Source: Acidaminococcus fermentans
Lineage (GTDB): Bacteria > Bacillota_C > Negativicutes > Acidaminococcales > Acidaminococcaceae
Direction: 5' to 3'
Length of the DNA: 8,612 nucleotides
NCBI GenBank assembly: GCA_004555735.1
Contig: SFHH01000149.1
Span: 1-8,612, forward strand
Shown: in pieces, positions 1 through 6,337 of the stretch
Position numbering within the stretch: position 1 is the stretch's first letter
Layout: each line of letters begins with the position of its first letter
Made by a program: the position numbers and the translations under genes
Notes under the pieces: model-generated
Told to the model about the DNA's origin: nothing
The model's database searches: none
The model's input: the letters and a program-made list of their open reading frames with translations, nothing else

Positions 1-4
1 ATCC

Positions 5-11
5 AGGGAGG
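5..11 (+). promoter_or_regulatory. Ribosome binding site of the threonine aldolase gene
   Basis: AGGGAGG lies 7 bases before the ATG at 19. It fixes that codon as the start and shows the gene is complete, although its promoter lies to the left of the window. Confidence 0.75.
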
Positions 12-18
12 TTTCATC

Positions 19-1053
19 ATGATCCGTTTCAATAACGACTACAACCACGGGGCCCATCCCAACATCCTGGAAGCCCTGACCCGTACCAATGATACCCAGT
101 TCAGCGGGTATGGCACTGATGAATGGTGTGACAAAGCAGAAAGACTGATCCTGGACCAGTGCCAATGTCCCCAGGGGAAAGTGCATTTTTTCCCGGGGGC
201 TACCCAGGCCAATCTGGTGACCATCGCTGCTTTCTTAGGTTCCTGTGACAGTGTGATCTGCGCTTCCACCGGCCACATCAACGGCCATGAATGTGCTTCC
301 ATCGAAAATACGGGCCATAAGATCTTGGCCCTGCCCCAAAAGGACGGGAAAATCACCGCTGCCCAGATCGAAGAGGAAGTCCGATCCTATTATGATGCCG
401 GCGAAGCTGAATGGCTCACCCGGCCCGCCCTGGTCTACGTTTCCTTCACCACCGAATACGGCACCCTCTATTCCAAAGCGGAACTCACTGCCATTTCAGA
501 AGTCTGCCGGAAATACGGCATGGCTCTTTTTGTGGATGGGGCCCGGCTGGCCTATGGATTGGCTTCTCCTGAAAACGATCTGGCTCTGCCGGACCTGGCC
601 CGGCTCGCCGACGCCTTCTACCTGGGAGGGACCAAATGCGGCGCCCTCTTCGGGGAAGCCCTGGTCCTCACCCATCCGGAAGCCGTCCACCGGTTCAAGG
701 CCCATATGAAGCAGAGCGGAGCCGTCCTGGCTAAAGGCTGGCTCCTGGGCCTCCAGTTCTATACCCTGCTCCAGGACGGCCTGTATTTCAAACTGGCTGC
801 CCGGGCGGATGCCTTTGCCCTCCGGCTCCGGGATGCCTTCCGGAAAAAGGGGATCCCGGAATACGTAGTCAGCCCCACCAACCAGCAGTTCGTGATCCTG
901 ACCCCGGAACAGGCCGCCCATCTGGAAAAGAAATATGCCTTTGAAAGAGAAGGAAAATTGGAAGATGGCCGGCTGATCGTCCGGTTCTGCACTTCCTGGA
1001 GTACGCAGGAGGGGGAGGTGGAGGCGCTAGTCGCCGACATCGCTGACGCATAA
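19..1053 (+). CDS. Low-specificity L-threonine aldolase family PLP enzyme
   Basis: This 344-residue protein belongs to the beta-eliminating lyase/threonine aldolase group of fold-type I PLP enzymes. These usually cleave L-threonine or L-allo-threonine to glycine and acetaldehyde in the cytoplasm. Seen in the sequence: the N-terminal FNNDYNHGAHPNIL segment (residues 4-17), which corresponds to the substrate and cofactor lid of the family; STGHINGHE (83-91), with a His in the position that stacks on the PLP ring; FVDGAR (171-176), with the Asp that contacts the pyridine nitrogen; and YLGGTKCGA (201-209), with Lys206 as the expected Schiff-base lysine. The length is normal for the family. The ATG at 19 follows AGGGAGG at 5-11 with good spacing. 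The gene appears monocistronic here, because a palindromic element begins 2 bp after its stop. Substrate stereospecificity cannot be read from sequence, and a related beta-eliminating lyase remains possible. Confidence 0.9.
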   Translation: MIRFNNDYNHGAHPNILEALTRTNDTQFSGYGTDEWCDKAERLILDQCQCPQGKVHFFPGATQANLVTIAAFLGSCDSVICASTGHINGHECASIENTGHKILALPQKDGKITAAQIEEEVRSYYDAGEAEWLTRPALVYVSFTTEYGTLYSKAELTAISEVCRKYGMALFVDGARLAYGLASPENDLALPDLARLADAFYLGGTKCGALFGEALVLTHPEAVHRFKAHMKQSGAVLAKGWLLGLQFYTLLQDGLYFKLAARADAFALRLRDAFRKKGIPEYVVSPTNQQFVILTPEQAAHLEKKYAFEREGKLEDGRLIVRFCTSWSTQEGEVEALVADIADA

Positions 1054-1054
1054 C

Positions 1055-1182
1055 CCAGGCGCACGATATGGGCCCATCTGCTTTGTCAGCGGGGATTTTG
1101 GTCCGCGGCATGTACGTCCATGTACTATGCCACGAACCAAAATCCCCGCTTTCGCGCATCTGGCCCCATCTCGTGCGCCTGG
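1055..1182. repeat. Palindromic repeat element, copy 1
   Basis: This is a roughly 128-bp near-complete palindrome. The outer arms 1055-1066 (CCAGGCGCACGA) and 1171-1182 (TCGTGCGCCTGG) pair perfectly over 12 bp, and pairing continues with one mismatch through 1072/1165. An inner stem pairs perfectly over 15 bp between 1088-1102 (AGCGGGGATTTTGGT) and 1136-1150. The apex holds further short dyads (GGCAT/ATGCC and CATG/CATG). It starts one base after the aldolase stop codon, so it could form a 3' hairpin on that transcript, but no T-run follows. It resembles a non-coding MITE or REP-type element. Whether it is dispersed in the genome cannot be judged from this window. Confidence 0.8.
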
Positions 1183-1193
1183 CCGGAATCCAT

Positions 1194-1314
1194 GGGATAT
1201 TGCACCCTTCTACTTTGTCAGCGGGAGATTTGGTCCGCGGCATATACGTCTATGTACTATGCCACGAACCAAAATCTTCGCTTTCGCGCATCTGGGTGCA
1301 TCTCCCGCGTCTGG
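1194..1314. repeat. Palindromic repeat element, copy 2
   Basis: This is a second copy of the preceding element, displaced by exactly 132 bp with no indel from 1078-1163 to 1210-1295. The core is conserved (TTTGTCAGCGGG, TTTGGTCCGCGGCAT, TATGCCACGAACCAAAAT, TTCGCGCATCTGG). The outer arms are a different sequence from copy 1, yet are complementary to each other: 1194-1207 (GGGATATTGCACCC) against 1294-1306 (GGGTGCATCTCCC). The inner stem 1220-1234/1268-1282 is less perfect than in copy 1 and relies on G-T wobbles. At the apex a G-C pair of copy 1 (1112/1119) is replaced by an A-T pair (1244/1251), a compensatory change. Confidence 0.75.
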
Positions 1315-1357
1315 AGAGAGTCGGAGCTATCTGCTTCAGGGGATCAAAATTTAATTC

Positions 1358-1402
1358 AGTATTTACTAAATCAAAACCATCGATTATAATTAAGTAAATA
1401 CT
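1358..1402 (+). promoter_or_regulatory. Promoter with twin operator-like dyads, arsR-chr operon
   Basis: The -35 box TTTACT (1362-1367), a 17-bp spacer and a perfect -10 box TATAAT (1385-1390) predict transcription starting near 1397. Two copies of the dyad AGTAwwTACT flank the core. AGTATTTACT (1358-1367) covers the -35 box, and AGTAAATACT (1393-1402) covers the predicted start site. They are inverted relative to each other over 10 bp. Both are followed by AAATCAAA. A repressor bound at both would block RNA polymerase, and the adjacent ArsR-type protein is the obvious candidate (inference). Confidence 0.75.
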
Positions 1403-1422
1403 AAATCAAAGGAGGTGGAACG

Positions 1423-1746
1423 ATGGAACTTGACCGTATATTGAAAGCACTGGGAGAACCCATGCGGCTGAAAATCTATCAGGCACTTTTGGAAAGGAAG
1501 CACTGCGTCCGGTCTCTTTCCAAAAAGTTCGGGATCTCGGAATCGGCCATTTCCCAGCATCTGAAGATCATGAGGGAAGCAGGTTTGGTCTATGGAGAAA
1601 AGTACGGCTATCATATGCACTATCTGCCGGACCAAGGAGCCATCGACTTCCTGGCGGAGCAGGTGGAACGGATGCGGAGGGCTTCTCTGCAGGTGGACCG
1701 TGAGCAAAAAGCCTGCCAATGTGAATATCGGGGGAGAAAAGCATGA
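1423..1746 (+). CDS. ArsR/SmtB-family transcriptional repressor
   Basis: This 107-residue winged-helix protein of ArsR type binds DNA as a dimer in known family members and usually releases it on metal or small-molecule binding. The N-terminal segment LDRILKALGEPMRLKIYQAL (3-22) is the classic ArsR start. The helix-turn-helix runs from about SLSKKFGISESAISQHLKIM (31-50) and the wing is near GLVYGEKYGYHMHYL (54-68). Possible ligand residues are His27-Cys28 before the HTH, His64/His66 in the wing and a C-terminal Cys98-x-Cys100. The ELCVCDL-type paired cysteine site of arsenic sensors is absent. AAAGGAGG (1408-1415) precedes the ATG with good spacing. The stop overlaps the next start as ATGA. 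The two downstream chr genes and the twin dyads in its promoter suggest autoregulation with the transporter. The inducer is unknown; chromate or another metal or oxyanion is an inference from context. Confidence 0.9.
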   Translation: MELDRILKALGEPMRLKIYQALLERKHCVRSLSKKFGISESAISQHLKIMREAGLVYGEKYGYHMHYLPDQGAIDFLAEQVERMRRASLQVDREQKACQCEYRGRKA

Positions 1747-2303
1747 AACGGGATCAGCTCAGGGATTTGTTTTTGACTTTTGCCCAAATCGGACTGTTTA
1801 CCTTTGGGGGCGGGTATGCCATGATTTCCATGATCGAGCACAGCTGTGTGGAAGAAAAGAACTGGATCACCCATGAGGAACTGATGGATATCACCGTGAT
1901 CGCAGAATCCACGCCCGGTCCCATCGCCATCAACTGTGCCACCTTTACCGGATATAAGCAGGCTGGAATGGCGGGAGCTCTGGCGGCTACTTTTGGGATC
2001 GTCCTCCCTCCTTTTCTGGTCATTCTGGCCGCTTCGCTGTTCCTGTATGATTTCTTTACGTGGAAACTGCTGGCTGCCGCTTTCCAAGGAATCAAGATCG
2101 CTGTAGGGCTTTTGATCTTGGAGGCAGCCATGATGCTGCTGAGAAAGGGCGCCAGGACGAGGCTGTCACGGGGCATCCTCTTAGGTTCCTGCTTGGCCAT
2201 GCTCTGCAGCGATATCTTTGGCCTGCCGCTTTCTTCCATCCGGCTGATGCTCCTGGCAGCAGGGGTCAGTCCCTCCCATCAAGAAAGCGGTGGTGGAAAA
2301 TGA
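1743..2303 (+). CDS. Chromate transporter family protein, half-size CHR subunit 1
   Basis: This 186-residue membrane protein has one CHR domain. CHR proteins export chromate or related oxyanions, either as one long two-domain protein or as two short proteins acting together; this is the short form. Seen: FTFGGGYAMISMIE (19-32) and ESTPGPIAIN (55-64), the two diagnostic CHR motifs. Hydrophobic segments lie at roughly 76-104, 111-133 and 144-175. The C-terminus is a short polar tail ending near SHQESGGGK. The ATG overlaps the arsR stop by 4 bp and is preceded by GGGGAG (1731-1736), so translation is probably coupled. Its own stop overlaps the next CHR gene in the same way. The family assignment is firm. 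The substrate is less so, because many CHR proteins in anaerobes have never been tested on chromate. Confidence 0.88.
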   Translation: MKRDQLRDLFLTFAQIGLFTFGGGYAMISMIEHSCVEEKNWITHEELMDITVIAESTPGPIAINCATFTGYKQAGMAGALAATFGIVLPPFLVILAASLFLYDFFTWKLLAAAFQGIKIAVGLLILEAAMMLLRKGARTRLSRGILLGSCLAMLCSDIFGLPLSSIRLMLLAAGVSPSHQESGGGK

Positions 2304-2863
2304 TCTATCTGGAGTTATTTGCAGGATTTTTGAAAGTCGGATGTTTTGCCTTCGGAGGTGCATACGGTGCGATCCCTCTGATCCGGGACGTGGTCCTGTC
2401 CTACGGCTGGCTGAATGACGACATGCTGACCTATATGATTGCTGTCAGTGAAAGTACACCGGGACCGATCATGGTCAATCTGGCGACTTATGTGGGGAGC
2501 AGCCAGGGGGGCTTCCTGGGAGCCGTCATCGCCACAGCCGCCGTTGTCCTGCCTTCGTTCCTGATCATCCTCCTGGTCACGGCGCTGCTCCATCACCTGC
2601 TGGACAACCGGTATATCCAGAGCCTTCTCCGAGGGATGAAACCCTGCGTGACGGGTATCGTATTGGCGACCGGTCTCTATATGACTTTCCAGCATTGCCT
2701 CGGCCCCGGGAAGCAGCCCCAACAGGCGTTCCAGGCACTTTTCGTGATCTTTGGCCTGGTTTTGGGAAAAAAGGGTTACCAACGGGTCACGAAAAAGAAG
2801 CTCTCTCCCATTGGGCTGATTATGGCTTCCGCTGTCTTGGGCGTCATCGTCTATGGAGGGTAG
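2300..2863 (+). CDS. Chromate transporter family protein, half-size CHR subunit 2
   Basis: This 187-residue protein is the second short CHR protein of the operon, presumably the partner of the one before it. Motifs are KVGCFAFGGAYGAIPLI (12-28) and ESTPGPIMVN (51-60). Membrane segments follow at about 71-98, 115-131, 146-158 and 171-185. It differs clearly in sequence from subunit 1 outside the motifs, as expected for a hetero-oligomeric pair with inverted topologies rather than a recent duplication. The frame is open back to 2060, but the ATG at 2300 is the likely start. It forms an ATGA overlap with the upstream stop, and the protein then begins at the usual place in the family (MIYLELFAGFLKVG). 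The Shine-Dalgarno sequence is weak (GGTGG), which fits reinitiation by ribosomes finishing subunit 1. The gene ends 47 bp from the stop of the convergent MATE gene. Confidence 0.87.
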   Translation: MIYLELFAGFLKVGCFAFGGAYGAIPLIRDVVLSYGWLNDDMLTYMIAVSESTPGPIMVNLATYVGSSQGGFLGAVIATAAVVLPSFLIILLVTALLHHLLDNRYIQSLLRGMKPCVTGIVLATGLYMTFQHCLGPGKQPQQAFQALFVIFGLVLGKKGYQRVTKKKLSPIGLIMASAVLGVIVYGG

Positions 2864-2910
2864 AAAGGAGGGCAAGACGCTGCGGAACTGGACAGCTCCC
2901 TTCCAGCCAC

Positions 2911-4260
2911 TCATCCGACCGATGGATCCATTGTCTTTCCCCTCCACTTCCCCCGCCGGTATTCCCAGCCGGAAAGCAGGAAATTGGCCAGCCAGCCCAG
3001 AGGGACGGCATACCAGACGAAGGGGATGCCGAAGCGGGGAGCCAGGGCCATGGCCAGGCTGACCCGGAGTCCCAGGTTGACCAAGTTGGCGATAGTGAAC
3101 ATCTGCATATCGCCGGCCCCTCGGAGGACCCCATCTACGGACATCTTCATGCCGATGAAGCAGAAGAAAAAGCCCATGAAGCGGAAATAACCTTCCGCTG
3201 TCTGGAAAGCGACAGGGGACCCTTCGCTGCCCAGGAAAAAGACGGAAAGGGAATGGCTCCCCAGCTCCATGAGCAGGCAGTTCAGGAAGGCAAAGATAAA
3301 GACCAGGCGGAAGGCAGCTTTGAGGCCGGCGGGGATCCGTTCCGGCTGTCCAGCTCCCAGATTTTGGGCCGTATAGGGGCTCATGGCGTTGCCGATGGCG
3401 GACATGGGGACCACACACAGTCCTTCCACCCGCATGGCAGCGGAAAAGCCCGCCAGGGCTTCCGAACCGAACCCGTTGACCACCGACTGGACCAGCATCA
3501 TGCCGATGGAGACCGTGGACTGCTGGAGGATGGAAGGCAGAGCGATCCGGGCCATGGGCAGCAGTTCTTCCGGGGCGAAGAGACGGGGCCTTTCGGAAGG
3601 CATGTGCCCGAGTACCCAGGTGAGGACCCCGAAGGAGAGGACGGCGGCGATCCCCTGGGCGATGAGGGTGGCCCAGGCCACGCCGGCGACTCCCAGGCCG
3701 TACCGGGTAACCAGGATCCAATCCAGTACCACATTGAACAATGAAGAAAAAATCAGGAAGAACAGGGGGATCCGGGATTTCCCCAGGGCATTGAACATGG
3801 CGGACAGGACGGAATACATGAACAGGAAGGGAAGACCCAGGAAATACACCCGGAGATACACATCGGCCAGCCCCAGGACATCTGCCGGGGTATCCAGGAG
3901 TTCCATGATGTCCAGGCTGAACCAGAGGCCGATGCCCCCCAGCACCAGGCTCAGGAGCAGGAAAGCCAGGAGGGCCGTATATAAAGCTTCCTTCATCTTT
4001 TTATATTGTCCGGCCCCAAAATACCGGCTGACCTTGACGGAAGCTCCGATGCCTCCCCCGATGGCGATCCAGATGAAGATGTTGGTGAACGCATAGGAAG
4101 CGCCCACCGCAGCCAGGGCCTGTTCCCCCACATACCGGCCCACGATGGCGGAATCGGCCATGGTATAGGTCTGCTGGAAGAAATTCCCGATGATCATGGG
4201 GAGCGCGAAATAGAGCAGGGCCTTTAGGGGATTTTCGGTGATCAGATAGTCGCTTTTCAT
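2911..4260 (-). CDS. MATE-family multidrug efflux transporter
   Basis: This 449-residue integral membrane protein of the MATE (NorM/DinF) family exports drugs, cationic compounds or metabolites in exchange for Na+ or H+. The start is typical of the family: ENPLKALLYFALPMIIGNFF (9-28), TMADSAIVGRYVGEQALAAV (33-52) and IAIGGGIGASVKVSRYFGAG (66-85). About twelve hydrophobic segments fill the rest, in two homologous halves; the second begins near ALPSILQQSTVSIGMMLVQS. The length is normal. Two starts are possible. GTG at 4269 overlaps the upstream peptidase stop as GTGA but touches the Shine-Dalgarno. ATG at 4260 lies 9 bases after GGAGGA (4271-4276) and is preferred. Close coupling with the amidohydrolase suggests that both act on related compounds, for example export of a released product. 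The substrate cannot be deduced. Confidence 0.9.
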   Translation of the reverse strand: MKSDYLITENPLKALLYFALPMIIGNFFQQTYTMADSAIVGRYVGEQALAAVGASYAFTNIFIWIAIGGGIGASVKVSRYFGAGQYKKMKEALYTALLAFLLLSLVLGGIGLWFSLDIMELLDTPADVLGLADVYLRVYFLGLPFLFMYSVLSAMFNALGKSRIPLFFLIFSSLFNVVLDWILVTRYGLGVAGVAWATLIAQGIAAVLSFGVLTWVLGHMPSERPRLFAPEELLPMARIALPSILQQSTVSIGMMLVQSVVNGFGSEALAGFSAAMRVEGLCVVPMSAIGNAMSPYTAQNLGAGQPERIPAGLKAAFRLVFIFAFLNCLLMELGSHSLSVFFLGSEGSPVAFQTAEGYFRFMGFFFCFIGMKMSVDGVLRGAGDMQMFTIANLVNLGLRVSLAMALAPRFGIPFVWYAVPLGWLANFLLSGWEYRRGKWRGKTMDPSVG

Positions 4261-4265
4261 AGGAT

Positions 4266-5411
4266 TCACTCCTCCGCCAGCTTCAGGAACAGGGAAACCG
4301 GGGTCCGGAGGATATGATCATTGAAGTCATATTCCGGGCGGTGGGGAATGGGCCAGTTTTCGCCATTGCCGATGTAAAAAATCGCGCCCGGGCAGACCTT
4401 TAGATACCAGCCGAAATCTTCGGAAGGCCGCCAGGGCTTTTCCATAGGCGCCAGCTCCAGGCCCAGGCTCTGGGCGGCAGCACGGACCCGTCCGGCACAG
4501 CGGGGGTCATTGACCGTAGCCGGAAACGGATCGGATTCAGTGAAGGCAACTGAGAGAGCAGCCATTTTGCCCAACCGGAGTGCTTCCTCTCGGAGACGGT
4601 TTTCCATCTGGGCCAGGTCTTCTTCCGCATCCGCCCGGAAGGTGAAGGAAATCTCCCCTTCGCCTGGCGAAATGCCGAAATTGCGGCCTCCCAGATTGAC
4701 CCCTACAATGGTGAGGAGGAGCGTCCTGTCCTGCCCGTTTTGGGCCTCTTCTGCCAGATGATCGGCCAAAAGGATCATCCGGGCTAGAGCAGGAGCCGGG
4801 TTTTTGCCATTTTCCGGAGCACCGGCATGGGTCTCCTTGCCCAGGAATCGGATGGTGAGTCCTTTGGAGGCGCACTGGGTCAGTCCATCCCGGACCATCA
4901 CGGCATTTTCCGGATAGCCGCTGAGATTGTGGAAGGCGTAGACTTCTCCGATCCCTGCGTCCTGGAGAAAGTCTGCACAGGGCTTTCCCCCGGCACCGGT
5001 TTCCTCCGCTGACTGGAAGATGAGATACACTGGCCGCTGGATCTTCCTGTCGTGTTCCAGGAGCAGAGAAAGGGCCGCCAGCGCAGCAGAATGGCCGTCG
5101 TGGCCGCATTTATGGGCGACGCCTTCAGCCTGGGACCCATAGGGCAGGGACCGGGTCTCCGGGATGGGCAGGGCGTCCATATCCGCTCGGAATCCGATGG
5201 GCGGCTTCCCGTTCTGCACAGCTGGCTCGTACAATGCGCAGAACCAGTCTCCCTGGTCGATTACTTGCAAATCTGTATGTTCCCTGATGAAATCCATCAG
5301 GCTTTTTTTTGTCTCTCTTTCCTGTCCGGACAGTTCCGGATGGGCGTGGAGGGCATGGCGCAAAGCAATGATCTGTTCCCAGTCCAGCTGGGATGAAGCT
5401 TCCTGATCCAT
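4266..5411 (-). CDS. M20D-family metal-dependent amidohydrolase/peptidase
   Basis: This 381-residue cytoplasmic enzyme belongs to the M20D group, which holds hippurate, N-acyl-amino-acid, indole-acetyl-amino-acid and aminobenzoyl-glutamate hydrolases. Seen: LRHALHAHPELSGQE (17-31), the signature opening; FRADMDALP (74-82), with a conserved Asp; HKCGHDGH (100-107), with the Cys-Gly-His metal site diagnostic of M20D; QSAEETGAGG (133-142), with the catalytic Glu pair; FHNLSG (160-165); HAGAPENGKNP (195-205), which opens the dimerisation lid; and PSEDFGWY near the C-terminus, followed by a conserved His in IPHRPEYDFND. The frame extends to an ATG at 5459, but that codon has only AGGA one base away. 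The ATG at 5411 follows AAAGGA with 9-base spacing and gives the usual family start. The MATE gene follows with overlapping signals. The substrate is unknown. Confidence 0.88.
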   Translation of the reverse strand: MDQEASSQLDWEQIIALRHALHAHPELSGQERETKKSLMDFIREHTDLQVIDQGDWFCALYEPAVQNGKPPIGFRADMDALPIPETRSLPYGSQAEGVAHKCGHDGHSAALAALSLLLEHDRKIQRPVYLIFQSAEETGAGGKPCADFLQDAGIGEVYAFHNLSGYPENAVMVRDGLTQCASKGLTIRFLGKETHAGAPENGKNPAPALARMILLADHLAEEAQNGQDRTLLLTIVGVNLGGRNFGISPGEGEISFTFRADAEEDLAQMENRLREEALRLGKMAALSVAFTESDPFPATVNDPRCAGRVRAAAQSLGLELAPMEKPWRPSEDFGWYLKVCPGAIFYIGNGENWPIPHRPEYDFNDHILRTPVSLFLKLAEE

Positions 5412-5428
5412 GGTCGTTTTTCCTTTCT

Positions 5429-5447
5429 GAGGGGCTGCTGCAGCCTC
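5429..5447 (-). other. Small hairpin in the leader of the amidohydrolase gene
   Basis: Read on the minus strand, GAGGCTG-CAG-CAGCC(C)CTC is a 7-bp stem with one bulged base and a 3-base loop. It lies 18 bases upstream of the preferred start at 5411 and just ahead of its ribosome binding site. No T-run follows, so it is not a terminator. It could stabilise the mRNA or tune access to the start. If translation actually began at 5459, it would simply encode an Ala-rich stretch. Confidence 0.35.
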
Positions 5448-5517
5448 TTTTTGTTTCATTTCCTAATGGTACTACAAATCCAGCAGAAAAAAAATAAAAA
5501 AAGATGTAATAAAAATA

Positions 5518-5546
5518 TTGACAATAAAATAAAAATCATGTATGAT
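5518..5546 (+). promoter_or_regulatory. Strong sigma-A promoter of the NAD(P)-binding protein gene
   Basis: The promoter has TTGACA (5518-5523, perfect -35), a 17-bp AT-rich spacer and TATGAT (5541-5546, 5 of 6 matches to the -10 consensus). Transcription should begin near 5553, leaving a leader of about 80 bases. The surrounding A/T-rich run from 5485 could act as an UP-like element. On the minus strand the same sequence reads TTGTCA, so it might also serve the divergent amidohydrolase gene, but no matching minus-strand -10 is convincing. Confidence 0.75.
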
Positions 5547-5556
5547 ACATCATGTA
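5538..5556. promoter_or_regulatory. Overlapping palindromes on the -10 box (possible operator)
   Basis: ATGTAT-G-ATACAT (5538-5550) is a perfect 13-bp palindrome centred inside the -10 box. It overlaps a second one, TACAT-C-ATGTA (5546-5556), so the half-site ATGTA/TACAT occurs three times in alternating orientation. The placement is that of a repressor site. No regulator gene lies next to it. HxlR- or MarR-type redox-responsive regulators often control genes of this type elsewhere, but that link is an inference. Confidence 0.5.
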
Positions 5557-5631
5557 AGAAGTAATATAAAATATTACAACAACAAAAACAACTGGTTGAA
5601 GGGTCGCCCCCTTCTGAAAGGAGAATTTCAA

Positions 5632-6267
5632 ATGAAAAAGATCGCTGTTGTCGCTGCCAATGGTCGTGTTGCCAAAAAGGTGATTGCCGAAGCCCTGGAT
5701 CGGGGAGATGAAGTGGTGGCTTTTGGCCGCCATGCGGAAAACGATACAGCTGCCAAAACCTACATCCGGAAAGATATCCTGGATCTGACCCAAGAAGATC
5801 TGGCTGGGTTCGATGCGGTGGTGGACGCCTTCGGAGCCTGGACTCCGGAAGCCCTGCCTGGCCATTCCACCACCCTGGAGCACCTGTGCGATGTACTCTC
5901 CAGTACGGATGTGCGGCTGGTGATCGTGGGCGGGGCTGGTTCCCTGTACCTGGATAAAGAACACAAGACCCAGCTGGTGGAAAGCCCGGACTTCCCGGAT
6001 GCTTTCAAACCCCTGGCCACGGCCATGGGCAAGGCTTTGGCCGGACTGCGCCAGAGAAAAGACGTGAAATGGACGTATATCAGTCCGGCGGCTGATTTCC
6101 AGGCTGACGGAGAACGGACTGGGAAATACATCCTGGCCGGAGAAGAATTGACGGTGAATGCCAAAGGAGAATCCATCATCTCTTACACCGATTACGCCAT
6201 CGCCCTGGTGGACGAAATCGAAAAAGGGAATCACATCCAGCAGCGGATCTCCGTGGTAAGGGAATAA
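5632..6267 (+). CDS. YwnB-like NAD(P)-binding Rossmann protein (atypical SDR)
   Basis: This 211-residue cytoplasmic protein of the atypical short-chain dehydrogenase group is often labelled 'putative NADH-flavin reductase' or NAD(P)H-binding protein. The N-terminal Rossmann turn is KIAVVAANGRVAKKVIAEAL (3-22). The usual GxxGxxG is altered to AANGRVA, which is a loose fit and may shift cofactor preference. Later signatures are DAVVDAFGAW, RLVIVGGAGSLY (a hallmark of this group), WTYISPAADF and the C-terminal ISYTDYAIALVDEIEKG, where the family has its conserved Tyr-x-Asp-x-Ala segment. There is no catalytic YxxxK. The open frame begins at 5542, but that ATG lies in the -10 box and cannot be transcribed as a start. 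The ATG at 5632 follows AAAGGAG (5618-5624). A role in redox or electrophile stress is a family-level guess. The enzyme reaction is unproven. Confidence 0.85.
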   Translation: MKKIAVVAANGRVAKKVIAEALDRGDEVVAFGRHAENDTAAKTYIRKDILDLTQEDLAGFDAVVDAFGAWTPEALPGHSTTLEHLCDVLSSTDVRLVIVGGAGSLYLDKEHKTQLVESPDFPDAFKPLATAMGKALAGLRQRKDVKWTYISPAADFQADGERTGKYILAGEELTVNAKGESIISYTDYAIALVDEIEKGNHIQQRISVVRE

Positions 6268-6309
6268 ATATCTGCGCTGCACCGGTCGTTGGCCAGGCAT
6301 AAAACCGTA

Positions 6310-6337
6310 GGGGACTGTTGCCTGCGCGACAGTCCCC
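6310..6337 (+). terminator. Hairpin after the NAD(P)-binding protein gene
   Basis: GGGGACTGT (6310-6318) pairs perfectly with ACAGTCCCC (6329-6337). Two further pairs inside give an 11-bp GC-rich stem with a 6-base loop. It lies 43 bp after the stop of the upstream gene, as expected for a 3'-end hairpin. No T-run follows; the sequence continues directly into the heptamer repeat at 6338. It may be a stabilising 3' hairpin or the first part of a larger repeat element rather than an efficient intrinsic terminator. Confidence 0.5.

Noticed and set aside
1068..1397. Open frames of 75-109 codons through the tandem repeats, with a duplicated peptide (LCHEPKS-LSRIW)
   Set aside because: The 132-bp repeat period is a multiple of three, so any frame repeats. 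All three plus frames are open, there is no ribosome binding site, and base pairing explains the pattern better than coding.
2864..2910. Possible bidirectional terminator between the convergent chr and MATE genes (CTGGA/TCCAG)
   Set aside because: The stem is only 5 bp with a 9-base loop and there is no T-run on either strand, so it is not supportable as an intrinsic terminator.
2315..3721. A 468-codon minus-strand frame covering chr subunit 2 and the MATE gene
   Set aside because: It is rich in Arg, Pro, Gly and His with no recognisable motif, and it lies antisense or out of frame to two clear membrane-protein genes.
2695..3744. A 349-codon plus-strand frame antisense to the MATE gene
   Set aside because: It has low-complexity, highly polar composition and no start signal, and it is explained by the codon use of the MATE gene on the other strand.
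5542..5631. Thirty-codon N-terminal extension of the YwnB-like protein
   Set aside because: The ATG at 5542 lies within the -10 box, upstream of the predicted transcript start; the ATG at 5632 has a proper ribosome binding site.
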